64,000 nucleotides of DNA, from positions 434,001 through 498,000 of the forward strand of contig QJPP01001542.1 of assembly GCA_003996215.1 (NCBI GenBank), given 5' to 3'. Position 1 is the first letter of the stretch. Every line of letters starts with the position of its first letter. Under the pieces are notes generated by a model. It ran no database searches, was not told the origin of the DNA, and was given only the letters and a program-made list of their open reading frames with translations. This document shows, one piece after another, positions 46,262 through 58,345 of the stretch. The stretch comes from Jaltomata sinuosa (Eukaryota; Streptophyta; Magnoliopsida; Solanales; Solanaceae). Both the position numbers and the translations under genes were made by a program.

Positions 46262-46699
46262 TCACCAATTATAGTATTTGGTTAAAGCCCATGATGGTGG
46301 ATCAACCATATGGGCCAAGTAGAACCCATCTGATTTTACCAACCAATAACATATATCAGTCTGATCACCTTTTGCTTGTTTAATACATGCAGTTGAATCA
46401 TCAAATACATTAAAAGTTTTCTGTTTTTCACCCCACCTAAAACTACAATAAAAAAGAGTAGATCTAATTATGTTCTCATGAAATGAGAAATTCCAGTTTT
46501 GCCCTGGAAGAAGTTTGTGAATTCCGAGATCATCATCTCTCGATTTACAATGAAATTCTAATTTTGCCATTGAATTGTTCGGAAGAGCGCTAGCGATATA
46601 CACATGATATGTTCTTTGCGAGAGACTTGTAACTTCAAGGAGAGTGAGGGAAAATAAGAACACAAACAAGAGAATTTTCTTCATAGAGAAAGTTTTCAC
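46262..46699 (-). CDS. S-protein homologue (SPH), copy 4, divergent
   Basis: Single exon, 145 aa, minus strand. The signal peptide KKILLFVFLFSLTLLEVTS is followed by an S1 domain: FHCKSRDDDLGIHKL, WNFSFHEN, LFYCSFRW, FNVFDD, ACIKQAKGD, ICYWLVKSDGFYL. The four Cys are kept, but sequence identity to copies 1-3 is low and the C-terminus is extended (DPPSWALTKYYNW). It is an older paralogue rather than part of the recent duplications. ATATATATAAG upstream on the minus strand (about 46757-46767) is a candidate TATA box. Confidence 0.88.
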   Translation of the reverse strand: MKTFSMKKILLFVFLFSLTLLEVTSLSQRTYHVYIASALPNNSMAKLEFHCKSRDDDLGIHKLLPGQNWNFSFHENIIRSTLFYCSFRWGEKQKTFNVFDDSTACIKQAKGDQTDICYWLVKSDGFYLAHMVDPPSWALTKYYNW

Positions 46700-47607
46700 A
46701 GTATATTTTGAATTTTTTTTCTTTTTGCAAATAGAAAAAGTTAAAGGTTTGTACTTATATATATTTGAAAGTAGTAATTACATGCATAATCTTGATCAGA
46801 TTTATTGCAAATTCAAACAGATAATGATGTTTTTACTTCTTTTGATGAGAGTAAAGATTGATTGTTTTGAAATTTATATTGGATAGATGTGTCAATTGGA
46901 CAATTTACATATATGTATCTAATACAGTTGTTTGAAATTTGATATGAATGTATTAATATTTTCCTCAATTTTAGTGTATTTGGAGAAGGGACCAAATTGA
47001 GGTGCTTAGACGTGCGGCTTTGCATCTGACATTCGTTGGGTTTCTCTCTTCGGGTTTTTCTCCTCTGCAAAGCTATCAATGCTTTATTCAAGATCAAAAA
47101 GTCAATTTCTTCCTTTTTCTTGGGCCGACTGCACTTTTAAAGTTGAAATGCTCACTTGCTGGTTGTGGCTAAATTTAAGTGTTTGTTTATATATTATGCT
47201 CATTTTTTTTATTCAACTTGTAAGTGATCATAATAAATCATTTCTCTTGACATTATCTATCAAATAATTACTATTCTTTTATGCCACCAACCCCAAAATA
47301 GAAATGATTTACACTTACAAATTGAATATAATAAAATAGCATTTTCAAATCTCTTATTACGTTTTTCTTTTAACCCCTCCCTAGGAGCTCTTACCCTCTC
47401 TTTTTTTGCTTCATTGATAACTCGAACTCACAATCTTAAAGCTGAATTGTGCTTACCATGCGAACAACTCCCTCTCGTAAAAATAACATAAACTAAAAAT
47501 AAATTTGTAAACGGCTACAAAATCAAATTTGAACCACAAGAAAATTAAATTCATAAAACCTCATATTTTCCTTCTCCTCTCCTCAAAAACACGGTCAAAA
47601 TCATTTA
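46700..47607. other. Intergenic region between SPH copy 4 and METTL13
   Basis: It carries the SPH copy 4 promoter and an upstream region with no recognised gene. Short ORFs are AT-rich shadows. Confidence 0.6.
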
Positions 47608-47818
47608 GGGCTCGTTTAGTTGGGAATAAGTTATCGCTGGATAATTTATCCCGAAATTTTATTCCACTCTCAATATGGAATAAAAATAATATTCCAATCC
47701 TGAGATAATTAATCCCGATATAAGTTATTTCGTGATTTTATCCCAATCAAACATGAGATAAACTCATCCTAAATTTAATCTCGGATTACTTATTCCTATC
47801 CCTTTACCAAACTAGCCC
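47608..47818. mobile_element. Tourist-like MITE directly upstream of METTL13
   Basis: Ends GGGCTCGTTTAGT and ACCAAACTAGCCC are inverted and flanked by TTA (47605-47607, 47819-47821). GGAATAAGTTAT and ATTACTTATTCC repeat the inverted pattern. It resembles the ends of the larger element at 12457-13484. It ends 67 bp before the METTL13 ATG. Confidence 0.85.
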
Positions 47819-47821
47819 TTA

Positions 47822-47885
47822 AACCTTGTCAAAAACCCTAAACCCTCAAAATCTCACCATTTTTTCACACATTTCTCAAACAAAA
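47822..47885 (+). promoter_or_regulatory. METTL13 leader with telo-box motifs
   Basis: AAACCCTAAACCCTC-type sequence (about 47835-47850) contains AAACCCTA telo-boxes, common in promoters of translation-related plant genes. It lies between the MITE and the ATG at 47886. Confidence 0.6.
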
Positions 47886-50800
47886 ATGGGGAAAAAGCAG
47901 CCAAAAAAAGTCCAAAATCAAGAAGAATTGCTAAAAACATTGGGAGATTTCACAAGCAAAGAGAATTGGGACAGTTTCTTTACTATCAGAGGTTCAGATG
48001 ATGCATTTGAATGGTATGCAGAGTGGCCTCAGCTCAAAGAACCACTTCTGTCTAACCTCATTATTCCATCATCAAACGACGCCGTTTCTGCAAAAGAAGT
48101 GCAAATTCTCGTTCCGGGTTGTGGGAATTCGAAGCTCTCTGAGTATCTTTATGATGAGGGGTTTTGTAATATTACTAATGTTGATTTCTCTAAGGTTGTT
48201 ATTTCGGATATGCTGAGGAGGAATATTCGGTCTAGACCTGTCATGAAGTGGCGCGTCATGGACATGACGAATATGCAGGTAACAATGATGGAGTGGTATG
48301 GTCAAGGACGTCTCAATAAAATAGATGGTCTAAATCTAAAATTTTAAAACAAGTGTTTATTTTATTTGATAACAGTAACATAATTATTTCTATTATTCAC
48401 ATGTTATGAGTAATTTTGAAGTCATCTTATTTGCAAAAGACATAATTGTTATTGTTGTAGAACATGAGCTTATATGGAATAACATGGTCAGTGAGGATTT
48501 ATATAGTCTTGTTTGCAACTAAGGCATAATTGTTAGTATGAGTTTATATAGAGTAACATGGTCGGTGTGGATTCATATGGTTGGGGACTGAGCCTTAGTT
48601 GTTATTGTTTTTTTTATTTCAGGACATTTCTAGAAATTTTAGTGCCTTTTGTTAATGTTATTTGATAGCTTTCACAAAATTTAAAGATTTTTATTTTGAA
48701 TTTGGATGGTAAGTTTTCTCTATAAAACTAGGTGGGTCAGTTTGAAGTTTTGGAATTTTTGAGTTTGCAAATGCAATTTTTGAGCTTTTGCCAAGGAGGT
48801 TTATTTGAGTTAAAAATCTTGATAAAGGTTACCTTTTTAAAAATATATCGGAATTTGGAACTCAATTTTTCAATTTGCAAAAACTGAAAAAGCTCCAAAA
48901 ACTAGTTTTGAATTCCCAGTCAAATGGTGCCACATAAATGGGACAGAGAGTATAATTTTGAATACCATAGAATGTATATCATGCATTTTCTGCTGTCCAG
49001 AGGTGAAAAACTGTCATCTTTTTTTTTTTTGAACCGGTAATAGTAATGTATTATAGCATAAAATATAAACCTGCGTACCAGGAGAAAATCTGTTATCTTT
49101 AAGCAGTAGATGAAAGAAAAAGGTACCATTTGGTGACAAGCTTTCTCATAAATGATGGTGCTAAAGCATGATTCTATTTGAACTGGAAGGAAATGTTGGA
49201 AAGAAATTGCGCAATGCTGCCTTGGTGTTCTTACTAATCTTGGTCCATTGAGGTTTGGGCACCATCATATTGTCTAGGATTTCATTCCCTTATTCTAATG
49301 ATGACAGGAATCTAAGCATTTGAAGGGACAATAGGCAATGATAAAATGGTGTAACTACCAAGTTTAGGATAAACATATCATTTTCAAGAGATTGAATGTT
49401 TGCACTTATCAAAAGACCAACAAAAAAATTAAAAAAAATGAATAGTAAGTACTCTGTTTTGCTTTGGGTACATAAATAATCTGCGACATCCTGTTTCTGG
49501 TGCAATGTTGCTTACTTGTTGGCTGTTTGTCAAGGATGCTACTTAATTTGCAAAATGTTTCTCATGTCTAATAGTTTTCTATTTTGTGGACTATATTCTC
49601 ATCTAAACTATTATTGTTATGATTTAGTTTGCAAATGAGAGCTTTGGCGTCGTTCTCGACAAGGGAGGATTGGATGCTTTAATGGAGCCTGAGCTTGGAT
49701 CAAAGTTAGGAACTCAATATTTGTCTGAGGTGTTCTAAAAACAAAGCTTGATTATCATTTTTTCTCATTACACTCATTTGATGTATGCTCTCAGTATAAT
49801 ATCATTTTCTATTAGGCAAATGATCAAGGCCGCTGTGTTCTGACTCATGCCTAAATGTCCTGAAACTGACCAGGTTAAAAGATTGCTAAAAGTCGGGGGG
49901 AGATTTATTTGCCTCACTTTGGCCGAATCTCATGTATTAGGTAATCAAAATGTCCCCTGACATATTTATGCATTTTAGCTCCTTATAATTCAACCTACAC
50001 CCGTTACTGTTATACATTGTTCAAGAATGATCATTCTATTGCTTAATCCTTCTCTTGTAAGGTTTACTCTTCCCAAAGTTTCGGTATGGGTGGAAGATGG
50101 GGATTCATTCCATTGCTATGAAACCATCCGACAAGTCAAGCCTACAAACTTTTATGGTGGTAGCCGAGAAAGAAAATTCCCCTGCGTTGTGCCAAATATT
50201 GTCAACTATCGATCAGTCGTCCTTTGGAGGTCCAAAGAACCAGGTAAAAGCTTTCATCCCCTTCTGATCTTTTCGATTGCTGGCTCACTAAAAATGCGTA
50301 TATATACACGTGGCGAGATCTTGAGATGCTATCCTTTTTACTTTACAGGTTCATGGACTCTTTCAAGCACTTGAAGATGAAAATAAAATACGTGCAGATT
50401 ATTGCAGTGGTTCTGATATAACATATGCACTAGAAGACTTGAAAATCGGAGTTGAGGGAAATCTGGCAGAGCTTCGTCCAAGTCGTAGAGTTCAGCTTAG
50501 TTTAGGTGAACCTGGGGTTTCCCTATTCTGTTACAGAGCTGTGCTTATTGATGCCCGAAAGGACTTTGGACCTTTTGCATATCATTGTGCTGTGTTTCTT
50601 GTTCCAAAGGTTTGTTTCCTCCACTTTCATCAAGCTGCTCGTTAAATCATTGTATTTTTGCAGTGTTTAAGCTGGCCCCTCTTTTAGAGTTCCCTTTTTC
50701 TCCTGGTAGCTGGTGTTTTACCTATGAAGAAAAGCTTAAGACTCCCTTTAGTTTCGACTTCAGTAGCCTTATCTGACATGGTTCACTTTTTAATGAGTCA

Positions 50801-53800
50801 GAAATTGGTACTATGAACACTGTTGGAGAAGGAGATGGAATGGAACAAGTATTTACTTTTTGGATTTTCGTCTACTTAATGTTCTGACAAGTACAACATT
50901 GAGAACCTCTCTGTAGATGAATGATAATATTTCCGGTTTGGGAAGCTGACATAATTTTGTGTTGTATTTTAATATTCCCGGTTTGGCTTATGAATTTGTA
51001 TGTTATAATTTGTGTCTCAGTAAGTAATTTTTTGCCCCTTTTTATCTGCTTATGAACAGTTTCATGTTGGAGGTAATTTTCATTTTTTCCTAATCATGTC
51101 CTTGTTTGCCTAACATAGTTGTTTGCGCTGCCAATAGTGTGGGAAAGTCATGTTAAATGGAAATAAAAAAGAAAATTTGGACTGTGGACTTAATTTTGAT
51201 GTTATGTTTTGTAATTCTATGTCCTTAGATCATAGTTCATTAGTCTTTTTTTGAGGCGTATAAGAATTTAACTGATGCTTAGATTTCAGACTCGAGCTCG
51301 CGAGTGGCTGTTCTCTTCAGAAGAAGGACAATGGCTAGTTGTAGAAAGCTCCAAGGCTGCTCGTTTGATAATGGTACTCGTTCATTAAAATGTGTTTTTT
51401 TTACTATTTTATTATCTTTGTAAAACTCTGATGGAGTGAATTGTGTTTTCTTAGATATTTTTGGATACTAGCCATTCGGACGCCAGTATGGATGACATCC
51501 AGGTGACTTTTGCTAGATTTCGTTGATATATTGTGTCATCAGTTGATGAGGATAGTGGTTTCCTGTCGCCTTAGTTGCATATTTCTTTTTCTTTTTCAGA
51601 AAGATCTCTCTCCTCTGGTAATGCAATTGGCGCCGGGAGATTTTGACGATGAAGCTCAAATACCGTAAGTGCTTCTCATAATTTACCTTTACCTTTACCT
51701 TAGGCTTAGCCATCTCCTTTAATTGATATTGAATAGGTTATCAATTTTAAGGGAATTCTTGAATTTTTTTTTGACAAAGAAAGGGAATTCTTGAATTTAG
51801 TTTGTGGATAGTTCCTTTATTATCCATTACCCAAATATGGCTACCCAAATATATAGTAGAATGGGTCGAAAGTGGTCCATTTAATGTATTAGGCAATTCC
51901 AAAACATCTTAATTTAATACTTATTTAACAATTCTTTCAAGCTATAAATGTATGTCCTTAAAGTCTCCATTGTAATGTCCAGCACTGTTCTAGTTTCTTT
52001 TTATTTTTGTACTTTTATATATCGTGGTGTACGGGTCAGCTGGAGCGTGCCTCTTGACTATGTCACTGGGTACGTGTTACTTCCCCACCAATGCAGATAT
52101 CGAGTAATGTCCAACACTCTTTTAATGCTTCACAGGCTATGAGAATAGTAACTTTGCCTACCTAGCAGTGAGAGTTTTAGTCGTGTATAGAGCTCTATTG
52201 ATGAGGAAATAACCAACTCCTAATAAGCTTGGGAGCTCTATAAAGCTGTCTTTGTGGACAAAACAATTTTTTCCACAGAAATCTTGAGCTCAACAAATTT
52301 TCTGTAAGAGCTAGCAAACACTTGGTTCTTTATAATTTGGGAGTTTTTTTTTGCATAAGGCGTGCAATGAGAAATTGTTTCCCTCTTGTTAAACATCAAT
52401 TTGATACATTACTTGGAAGATGAGGGCATCTGGAGACAGTTGTCAAATGTGAAAAGCTCTAAAAAGCGCTCCAGTTCTATTGGACTTTAAGCGCAAAACG
52501 CAATTCAAGCCTGCGCTTTAGTAAAAAAAGGCGCAATGAAAGAAAAATAAAAATATATATGTAATTCAAGAAAAAAAAATAACAATCTCATACATAATGT
52601 GTTCCTTAACAACTAATACAACTTGTATTTGTTGTTTAGTGCCGCTTGATTCAAGATATAACTCATAGGCAATGAGGCGCACTCCTTGGTGCATTGCCTA
52701 CATTAAAGTGCAACTTAAGCGAGGGGAAGCACCCTCCTTGAGGTGCGCCTTAATGAGCCTTTCACAACACTGTTTGGAGGTTGCCTGAGGGAGGTCTTCA
52801 GTCTCTCCAATGAATTGTTGATAACAGAGGTTACAGTAGGAGGATACATGCTACTAAGATTGGGAAACTGTTTCTGAAATTTTGAAGATAATACTAAAAT
52901 TTTGAAGATAATTTTGCCTTCAATAAAAGGGCAAAACAAACTTAAGCTTGCTCAAGTTCATTACTCATACAGCAACAAATGTGTGTAAGAAATATGGGAA
53001 ATGTAGTAATAGGAAATTTCTGTACTACTCTCAGTTTTATGGCAGCTGGTGATGGAATCAAGCAGTGTAAGATTATTCAAGAGGTTAGTGAAACTTCTTT
53101 TAATCAATTATCATTACATAATATCATTCATATGACTATTGTTATTATGCACATCATTTCTTTTGTCTGTCATTTAATTCTGTTTTCTTCGGAGGGGAGC
53201 CTTGACGCAACTGGTAAAGTTGCTGCCATGTGACCAGGAGATCATGGGTTCAAGCCGTAAACTCAGCCTCTTGCAGAAATGCTGGGTAAGGTTGTGTACA
53301 ATAGACCCTTGTGGTCCGGCCCTTTCCCGGACCCCGCACAATAGCGTGAGCTTTAGTGCACCGGACTGCCCTTTTTGGGAGTAAGTTGAATAGCTATAAT
53401 TTTGATTTAATCTTAATAGGTGCATAACATATTATACTGTTTAGATGGGTTTTGGCTTTCGTAAAGAGATTTTCATCTTAATTTCTAACCTATTTTACCT
53501 ATACTATTGTCTTCTGTAGATCACATCTCCCTTGACTGGTCCAATTATTGTAGATGATGTGATCTATGAGAAAGTTGATGACAATATTAGCCGTCTCTTT
53601 GCATCCGAGGATGTGATATTTCGTCGCCTTACTTTCCAAAGAACGGAGAGTTTAGTTCAATCTGAGGCTGTGCTATCAACAGAAGGATCACCGAAATCTT
53701 TTGCTGATATTAATAAGAAGATAGGCCAGTCATCTTCAAAATCCAAGAAAAAAGGAAATCAGAAAAGATCTGGGTCTAATGTCTCGTCGTCCGATGGTAG

Positions 53801-56800
53801 CTTTACGATCTTTCAAACTCTTAAGACCTCTTTGTTTTCATTAAACCTTGCCCTAATTCTAATTTACATGACATGTTTTGGATAGTGGATGATTTGTGTA
53901 TAGAAATTTGATACTATAAGTTATTCTGTTACATTTTGTTAGAGTTAAGTTCAAATAAATTGTAGAAAAGTGTGAAAATTTAATGGAAGACGTGAGATGA
54001 ATACCGATATTACTGTCTTTTATGTTATTTGGAATATACACCAATGGAAGAGTTTGACCGTTCAGGAGAGAGTTAAATAATTTGTGAATAATAAAATCAG
54101 TTATGAGACAAAATCTTCCATAAGGAAACATCATTTTCCTTTTAAAAAAAAATCTTTTTTCCTTATAATGATAGATTGCAAACAACCAAAGGAAAAAAGA
54201 GAGGGAAAATAGGAGTTGGTGGAGGGAAAGGAGAACCGGAGCCATTTGAATGTACTTGTTACATTTATTTGAAAGCATCCATTATAACTTCGAGTTTCAA
54301 TATGATGTGCAATTAAATTAATTCTTATGCAGGATTGAGTAGCGATTTGAAAGTAGACCACAGTTATTTGGCCAGTTCATATCACACTGGAATCATCTCT
54401 GGTTTTACGTTGATATCTTCTCATTTGGATGGTTTGGCATCTACGGGAGGCATGGTAAGAAGTCAACTTATATCTTTTTTTTCAAAAGAGACTCGCATAT
54501 AAGATTTTTGACATTTATATTTACCAACATCTCTAACACAACAACAACATACCCGGTGTACTCCCACAAGTGGGGTCTAGGGAGGGTGGCGTGTACGCAG
54601 CCTTACCCCTACCTTGTGGATAGAGAGGCTGTTTCCGATAGAGCCTCGGCTCAAGTAAAGCATATAAAAGATCAAGTATGTTAAGCAAATACAGTAGCAA
54701 AGAAGCCATGCTAAAAACAATGAAGAAGAGAACAGTAGCAACAACAAATAATACGATAGCTGAGCAAAGAAAACATCTCTAACACATTGGGTAAAAACAA
54801 CTTGTCAGAACATTATTAAGCAACACTCTTATCATACTACTTACTAAAGTACTAATTAATTGGTTGTTGATGAAACATAACATAAACAAGATACGAAATC
54901 AGAACCACCCTAACCTAAATGGCCACCGAGCAAATTTATTGTGCTAAGACTGCACATCCAGCCGTTCCTTTTAATTATTATTGTTGCGAAGCAAAGTTAG
55001 ATTGTTAGAAAAAAGAATCATAAAAAGTACTGTATAGAGTTCTAAAATTTGTCTTTACTGAACGCACAAAAATGCATAGTCATTCACCCACCCACATATT
55101 TAACCATATTGAGAAGAACAACATTTATGAACTAGAATAACGTTTCAGTAATTTTTATACTATCTTATGTGAGCTTCCAGTCCATCTTGGGAAGTACATG
55201 TGATGCTTTAGCTAAAGCTGCAATTGTCGCTTTTTTCAGGTGAGATCAGTAGTAATTGGTCTTGGAGCAGGATTGCTTCCCATGTTTCTACATAAGCACC
55301 TGACTTTTGCAGCAATCGAGGTAAATTATGGTGACATAAATGTGCCACTTTTATTTTATTTTTCAATTTTTTCCTGTACCATACGTGCCTGTTATGCTCT
55401 CAATTTGCCATCCATGGTCTAACTTTGAGTTGTAAAAGGATGGAAAAGAAAATGATGTGAAGGAGAACTTATTATGGAAAAAGGAAATAAGGGTTGATAT
55501 GCCAAGTAACACAATGTGATATTACAAACACTCATAATTGAACAAGTCCACGACCTCCACCACACACAATGCAAATTTAGCTTCATTCCCAACATCAAGA
55601 AGGTCCATGTTACTTAAAATTCATATTTACTCACTCGTGTACTTGAGGGGCCTTAGTTTTCCAAATGATTTTCCATGGGACCATGGCCAATTATCAATAA
55701 TGTCATCTTCTCTCACGAGAATATAGTATCAATCCTTGAGTAAAATCTTCCTTCAATTTGTACTAATTGGTCTAATCCACTTAAGCAGCTCACAAGGTGG
55801 GTCATTTCCCGGTCATGACAATTTCTCTGGTTAGTGGGTGATCTGAAATATAAAAGGAAAATCTTGTTTGAGAAAGAATATGAACACTCAACTGAATGGT
55901 AACATGATGAACGTTAAAAAATATGAATAGGCAACTGAAAAATAACCTTTAGATTGGTTAAGGTTAATCTTTGTACTCGTTTTTATAACTTATATTTGTT
56001 CTTTGATTTTTAAATTACTATTTTTATCTTGCTAAACTGGCTCATAATGATATTCACAGGTGTTGGAGTTAGATCCTGTGGTTGTAGATCTTGCTAGAGA
56101 CTATTTTGATTTTAGAGATGATGAACGGTTAAAGGTAATTTACATTCTCCACTCTACCTTTTCTTACTTCCGTTACTTCTCCTCCCCCCTTGCTTTTTTT
56201 GCTTATTCTTTGTTAATAAGTTAATAACTAAAATGCAAGTGTAGACGTTATCAACAGCAACAACATGCCCAGTGTGATCCCACAACTGGGGTCTGTGGAA
56301 GGCGTGTACACAGACCTTATGACTGTCATCTTTCAATGTCTTTGGTGTTTCAGGTACATGTGACTGATGGTTTAAAGTATGTCAAGGATGCAGCTCGTGC
56401 AGTTACAGATGGTTATGAAAATGATCTTTCCGAAGCAAAGGTTCCTTCTTCCAATGGTAATTCCATCCCGTCCAGTGCACCACTTAAAAGCACGGACAAA
56501 ATCGACATGCTCATTGTTGATGTGGACTCTTCAGACTCAAGGTAAATGAGCCTATTCACCATATATTTCTTCTTATATACGTCTTTTTCACTATATCAGC
56601 ATCTTCAGTAGCTAATTCTTGAAGTTTTTCTCTTGTTCGCAGTTCTGGTTTAAGTTGTCCTGCTGCGGACTTTGTTGAAGAGTCTTTCCTTATGGCAGCA
56701 AAAGATTCTCTTTCTGATCAAGGTCTATTCGTCATAAATTTGGTATCGAGGTCACAAGCCATCAAGGATTCGATTTACTCCAAATTGAAATCGGTGAGAA

Positions 56801-57426
56801 TTAAATTGTTCCTGACACGAGTTCGCGAATTACATAGTAGCTCTATGTCCTTGCATTTTGTGGGTGAAGGCCAAATTAACTACTTGCACAACTTTTAGTT
56901 GCCATATCATATGATTTTGAATTTGCTTATTTACCTGATAACTATGTTGCTCGGACTTTCCAAAAATGTTCCCGCCCATATTGGGTCCTCCAAAAAATAT
57001 AATAGTTCTTTTGAAGGATCCAGCACACACCCGTCAACTTATTTGTAGAGTCCGAGCAACATAACCTGATTATCTGTTTCCCAAAACTCCGATACAATGG
57101 TGCTTTCTATTTGATAACGGATCATCGATAGTGCACTATTTAACGGTCGCGCCATTAGATGAAATTAGCTTAAGCTCACATGACATTAGATGCTTTATCT
57201 GAATCAAAATTGTGTGTTCTTTCTCCAGGTATTTCCTCACCTCTTCCACCTTCAGCTGGACGAAGATGTCAATGAAGTTATTTTCGCTCTTAAGACGGAG
57301 ACATGTACGGTGGAGGATAAATTTCACGAGGCTTCTCAACGACTCGCAAGATTATTAAACCTAGAAAACTCCTCATGGGGCCAAAATATAACAGAAGCCA
57401 GTAGCAAGATCAAAAGGTTGAGATGA
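47886..57426 (+). CDS. METTL13: METTL13 / eEF1A lysine and N-terminal methyltransferase-like protein
   Basis: Sixteen exons: 47886-48278, 49628-49729, 49874-49940, 50062-50243, 50349-50609, 51290-51373, 51455-51502, 51600-51664, 53035-53083, 53520-53796, 54333-54454, 55240-55320, 56060-56134, 56354-56541, 56643-56793, 57229-57426. Phases agree and give 780 aa plus TGA. The family has two Rossmann methyltransferase domains. The first carries ILVPGCGNSKLSEYL (about 74-88), then MDMTNMQ and VVLDKGGLDAL. The second, spermidine-synthase-like, carries VVIGLGAGLLPMFL (about 553) and VLELDPVVVDLARDYF. Human METTL13 methylates the N-terminus and Lys55 of eEF1A; the plant role is inferred. The ATG at 47886 (MGKKQPKK) is the first in frame after the leader. 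Introns hold several retroposons. No coding damage is seen. Confidence 0.93.
48279..49627 (+). other. METTL13 intron 1, 1.35 kb
   Basis: Donor GTAACA, acceptor TTTAG. No element recognised. Confidence 0.8.
51665..53034 (+). other. METTL13 intron 8, 1.37 kb
   Basis: Contains an unclassified repeat-like block at about 52440-52770, rich in GGCGCA(A/C) and GCGC words with partly inverted GAGGCGCAC / GTGCGCCT motifs. The rest shows nothing. Confidence 0.6.
53195..53376 (+). mobile_element. Au-like SINE in METTL13 intron 9
   Basis: Near full length: GACGCAACTGGTAAAG (A box), GGGTTCAAGCC (B box), CAATAGACCCTTGTGGTCCG, CCGGACCCCGCACAATAGCG and a T-rich end. Compare the truncated copy at 25580-25714. 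Confidence 0.9.
54541..54771 (-). mobile_element. RTE/TS-type retroposon 3' end in METTL13 intron 11
   Basis: On the plus strand it starts with the complement of the TTG tail (ACAACAACATACCCGGTGT) and continues through CTCCCACAAGTGGGGTCT, GTGTACGCAGCCTTACCCCT and AGAGCCTCGGCTCAA. Flanked by the 15-bp repeat AACATCTCTAACACA (54526-54540, 54772-54786). Confidence 0.88.
55321..56059 (+). other. METTL13 intron 12, 739 bp
   Basis: No element recognised. Confidence 0.75.
56246..56330 (-). mobile_element. TS SINE 3'-end fragment in METTL13 intron 13
   Basis: CAACAGCAACAACATGCCCAG, CACAACTGGGGTCTG and GTGTACACAGACCTTA are the complement of the TTG-tailed end. Confidence 0.75.
56944..57062. mobile_element. 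Palindromic foldback MITE in METTL13 intron 15
   Basis: The 14-bp ends ATGTTGCTCGGACT and AGTCCGAGCAACAT are perfect complements, and the interior is also self-complementary (GGGTCCTCC / GAAGGATCC). Same family as the elements at 10846-10959 and 11165-11268. Confidence 0.85.
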
Positions 57427-57909
57427 TTTACACTCTGATGAAAGCTATAAGATACTGCAGTCCAAGGGGCGGAGCTAAAAGCCGATGTACGGGTTCGGCC
57501 AGAACTAGAACCCATAAAGTTCAAATCTTGGCTCCGCCTCCGTCCATGCACCAATGGAATACAATATGTATTAGACCTGTGCAAGTTTGATATTTTACAT
57601 GCCTTGAGATTTATAAGATATAGTATTGACATTGATATGTACAATGGATAAAATCTGATTTGTTTGTCAAAGTTCTGTAATGTGTTTATATATATGTATC
57701 TTGTTATCTAAGGACTCGTTTGGACATGCAATATAGTATCATGATTTGAAATCAGATTGATTACACATGAAGATAGGCAGTCCACAAGCCAAACTGCTAG
57801 CTCTTACAAATTACACTTAATCTTAGGTAAAAACCTAATCATCACTTATTCCATTTTACATAAAACATTCATAAAGACACACACACATTAATTTATTTGA
57901 TTATATAGT
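57427..57909. other. METTL13 3' region and intergenic DNA
   Basis: Includes a small inverted-repeat element at about 57463-57545 (AGGGGCGGAGCTAAA / TTGGCTCCGCCTC), similar in its ends to the hAT-like MITE at 58659. No gene. Confidence 0.6.
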
Positions 57910-58345
57910 TTAAGCAACATTAATAATATTCTTAAGACATTGATTTTTAAGGATAGTTTCAAAATAACCTTCACCAGTAACCGTACTTTTGTCACATTGG
58001 GAACTCCATCCCTCGAACGCTGAGGGGACACAATCACAACAGAGCCAACAATCACTGTTTCTAATTAAGACGTTGATTTTTAAAGAAAGTTTCAAAATAA
58101 CCTTCACCAGTAACCGTACTCTTGTCACATTGGGAACTCCATCCCTCGAACGCTGAGGGGACACAATCACAACAGAGCCAACAATCACTGCAATCACTGT
58201 TTCTAATTAAGACGTTGATTTTTAAGGATAGTTCCAAAATAACCTTCACCAGTAACCGTAAGTTTGTCACATTGGGACCTCCATCCCTCGAACGCAGAGG
58301 GGACACAATCACAACAGAGCCAACAATCACTGCAATCACTATTCG
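57910..58345 (-). repeat. Tandem triplication of the 3' coding part of the knottin-like gene
   Basis: Three head-to-tail copies of a ~139/135-bp unit (landmark GTTGATTTTTAA at about 58210, 58071 and, as ATTGATTTTTAA, 57936). Each encodes the DCWLCCDCVPSAFEGW ... CDK ... VTGEGYF segment. The copies differ by a few substitutions and a 9-bp deletion in the last. Stops separate copies 1 and 2 and copies 2 and 3. Confidence 0.93.
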
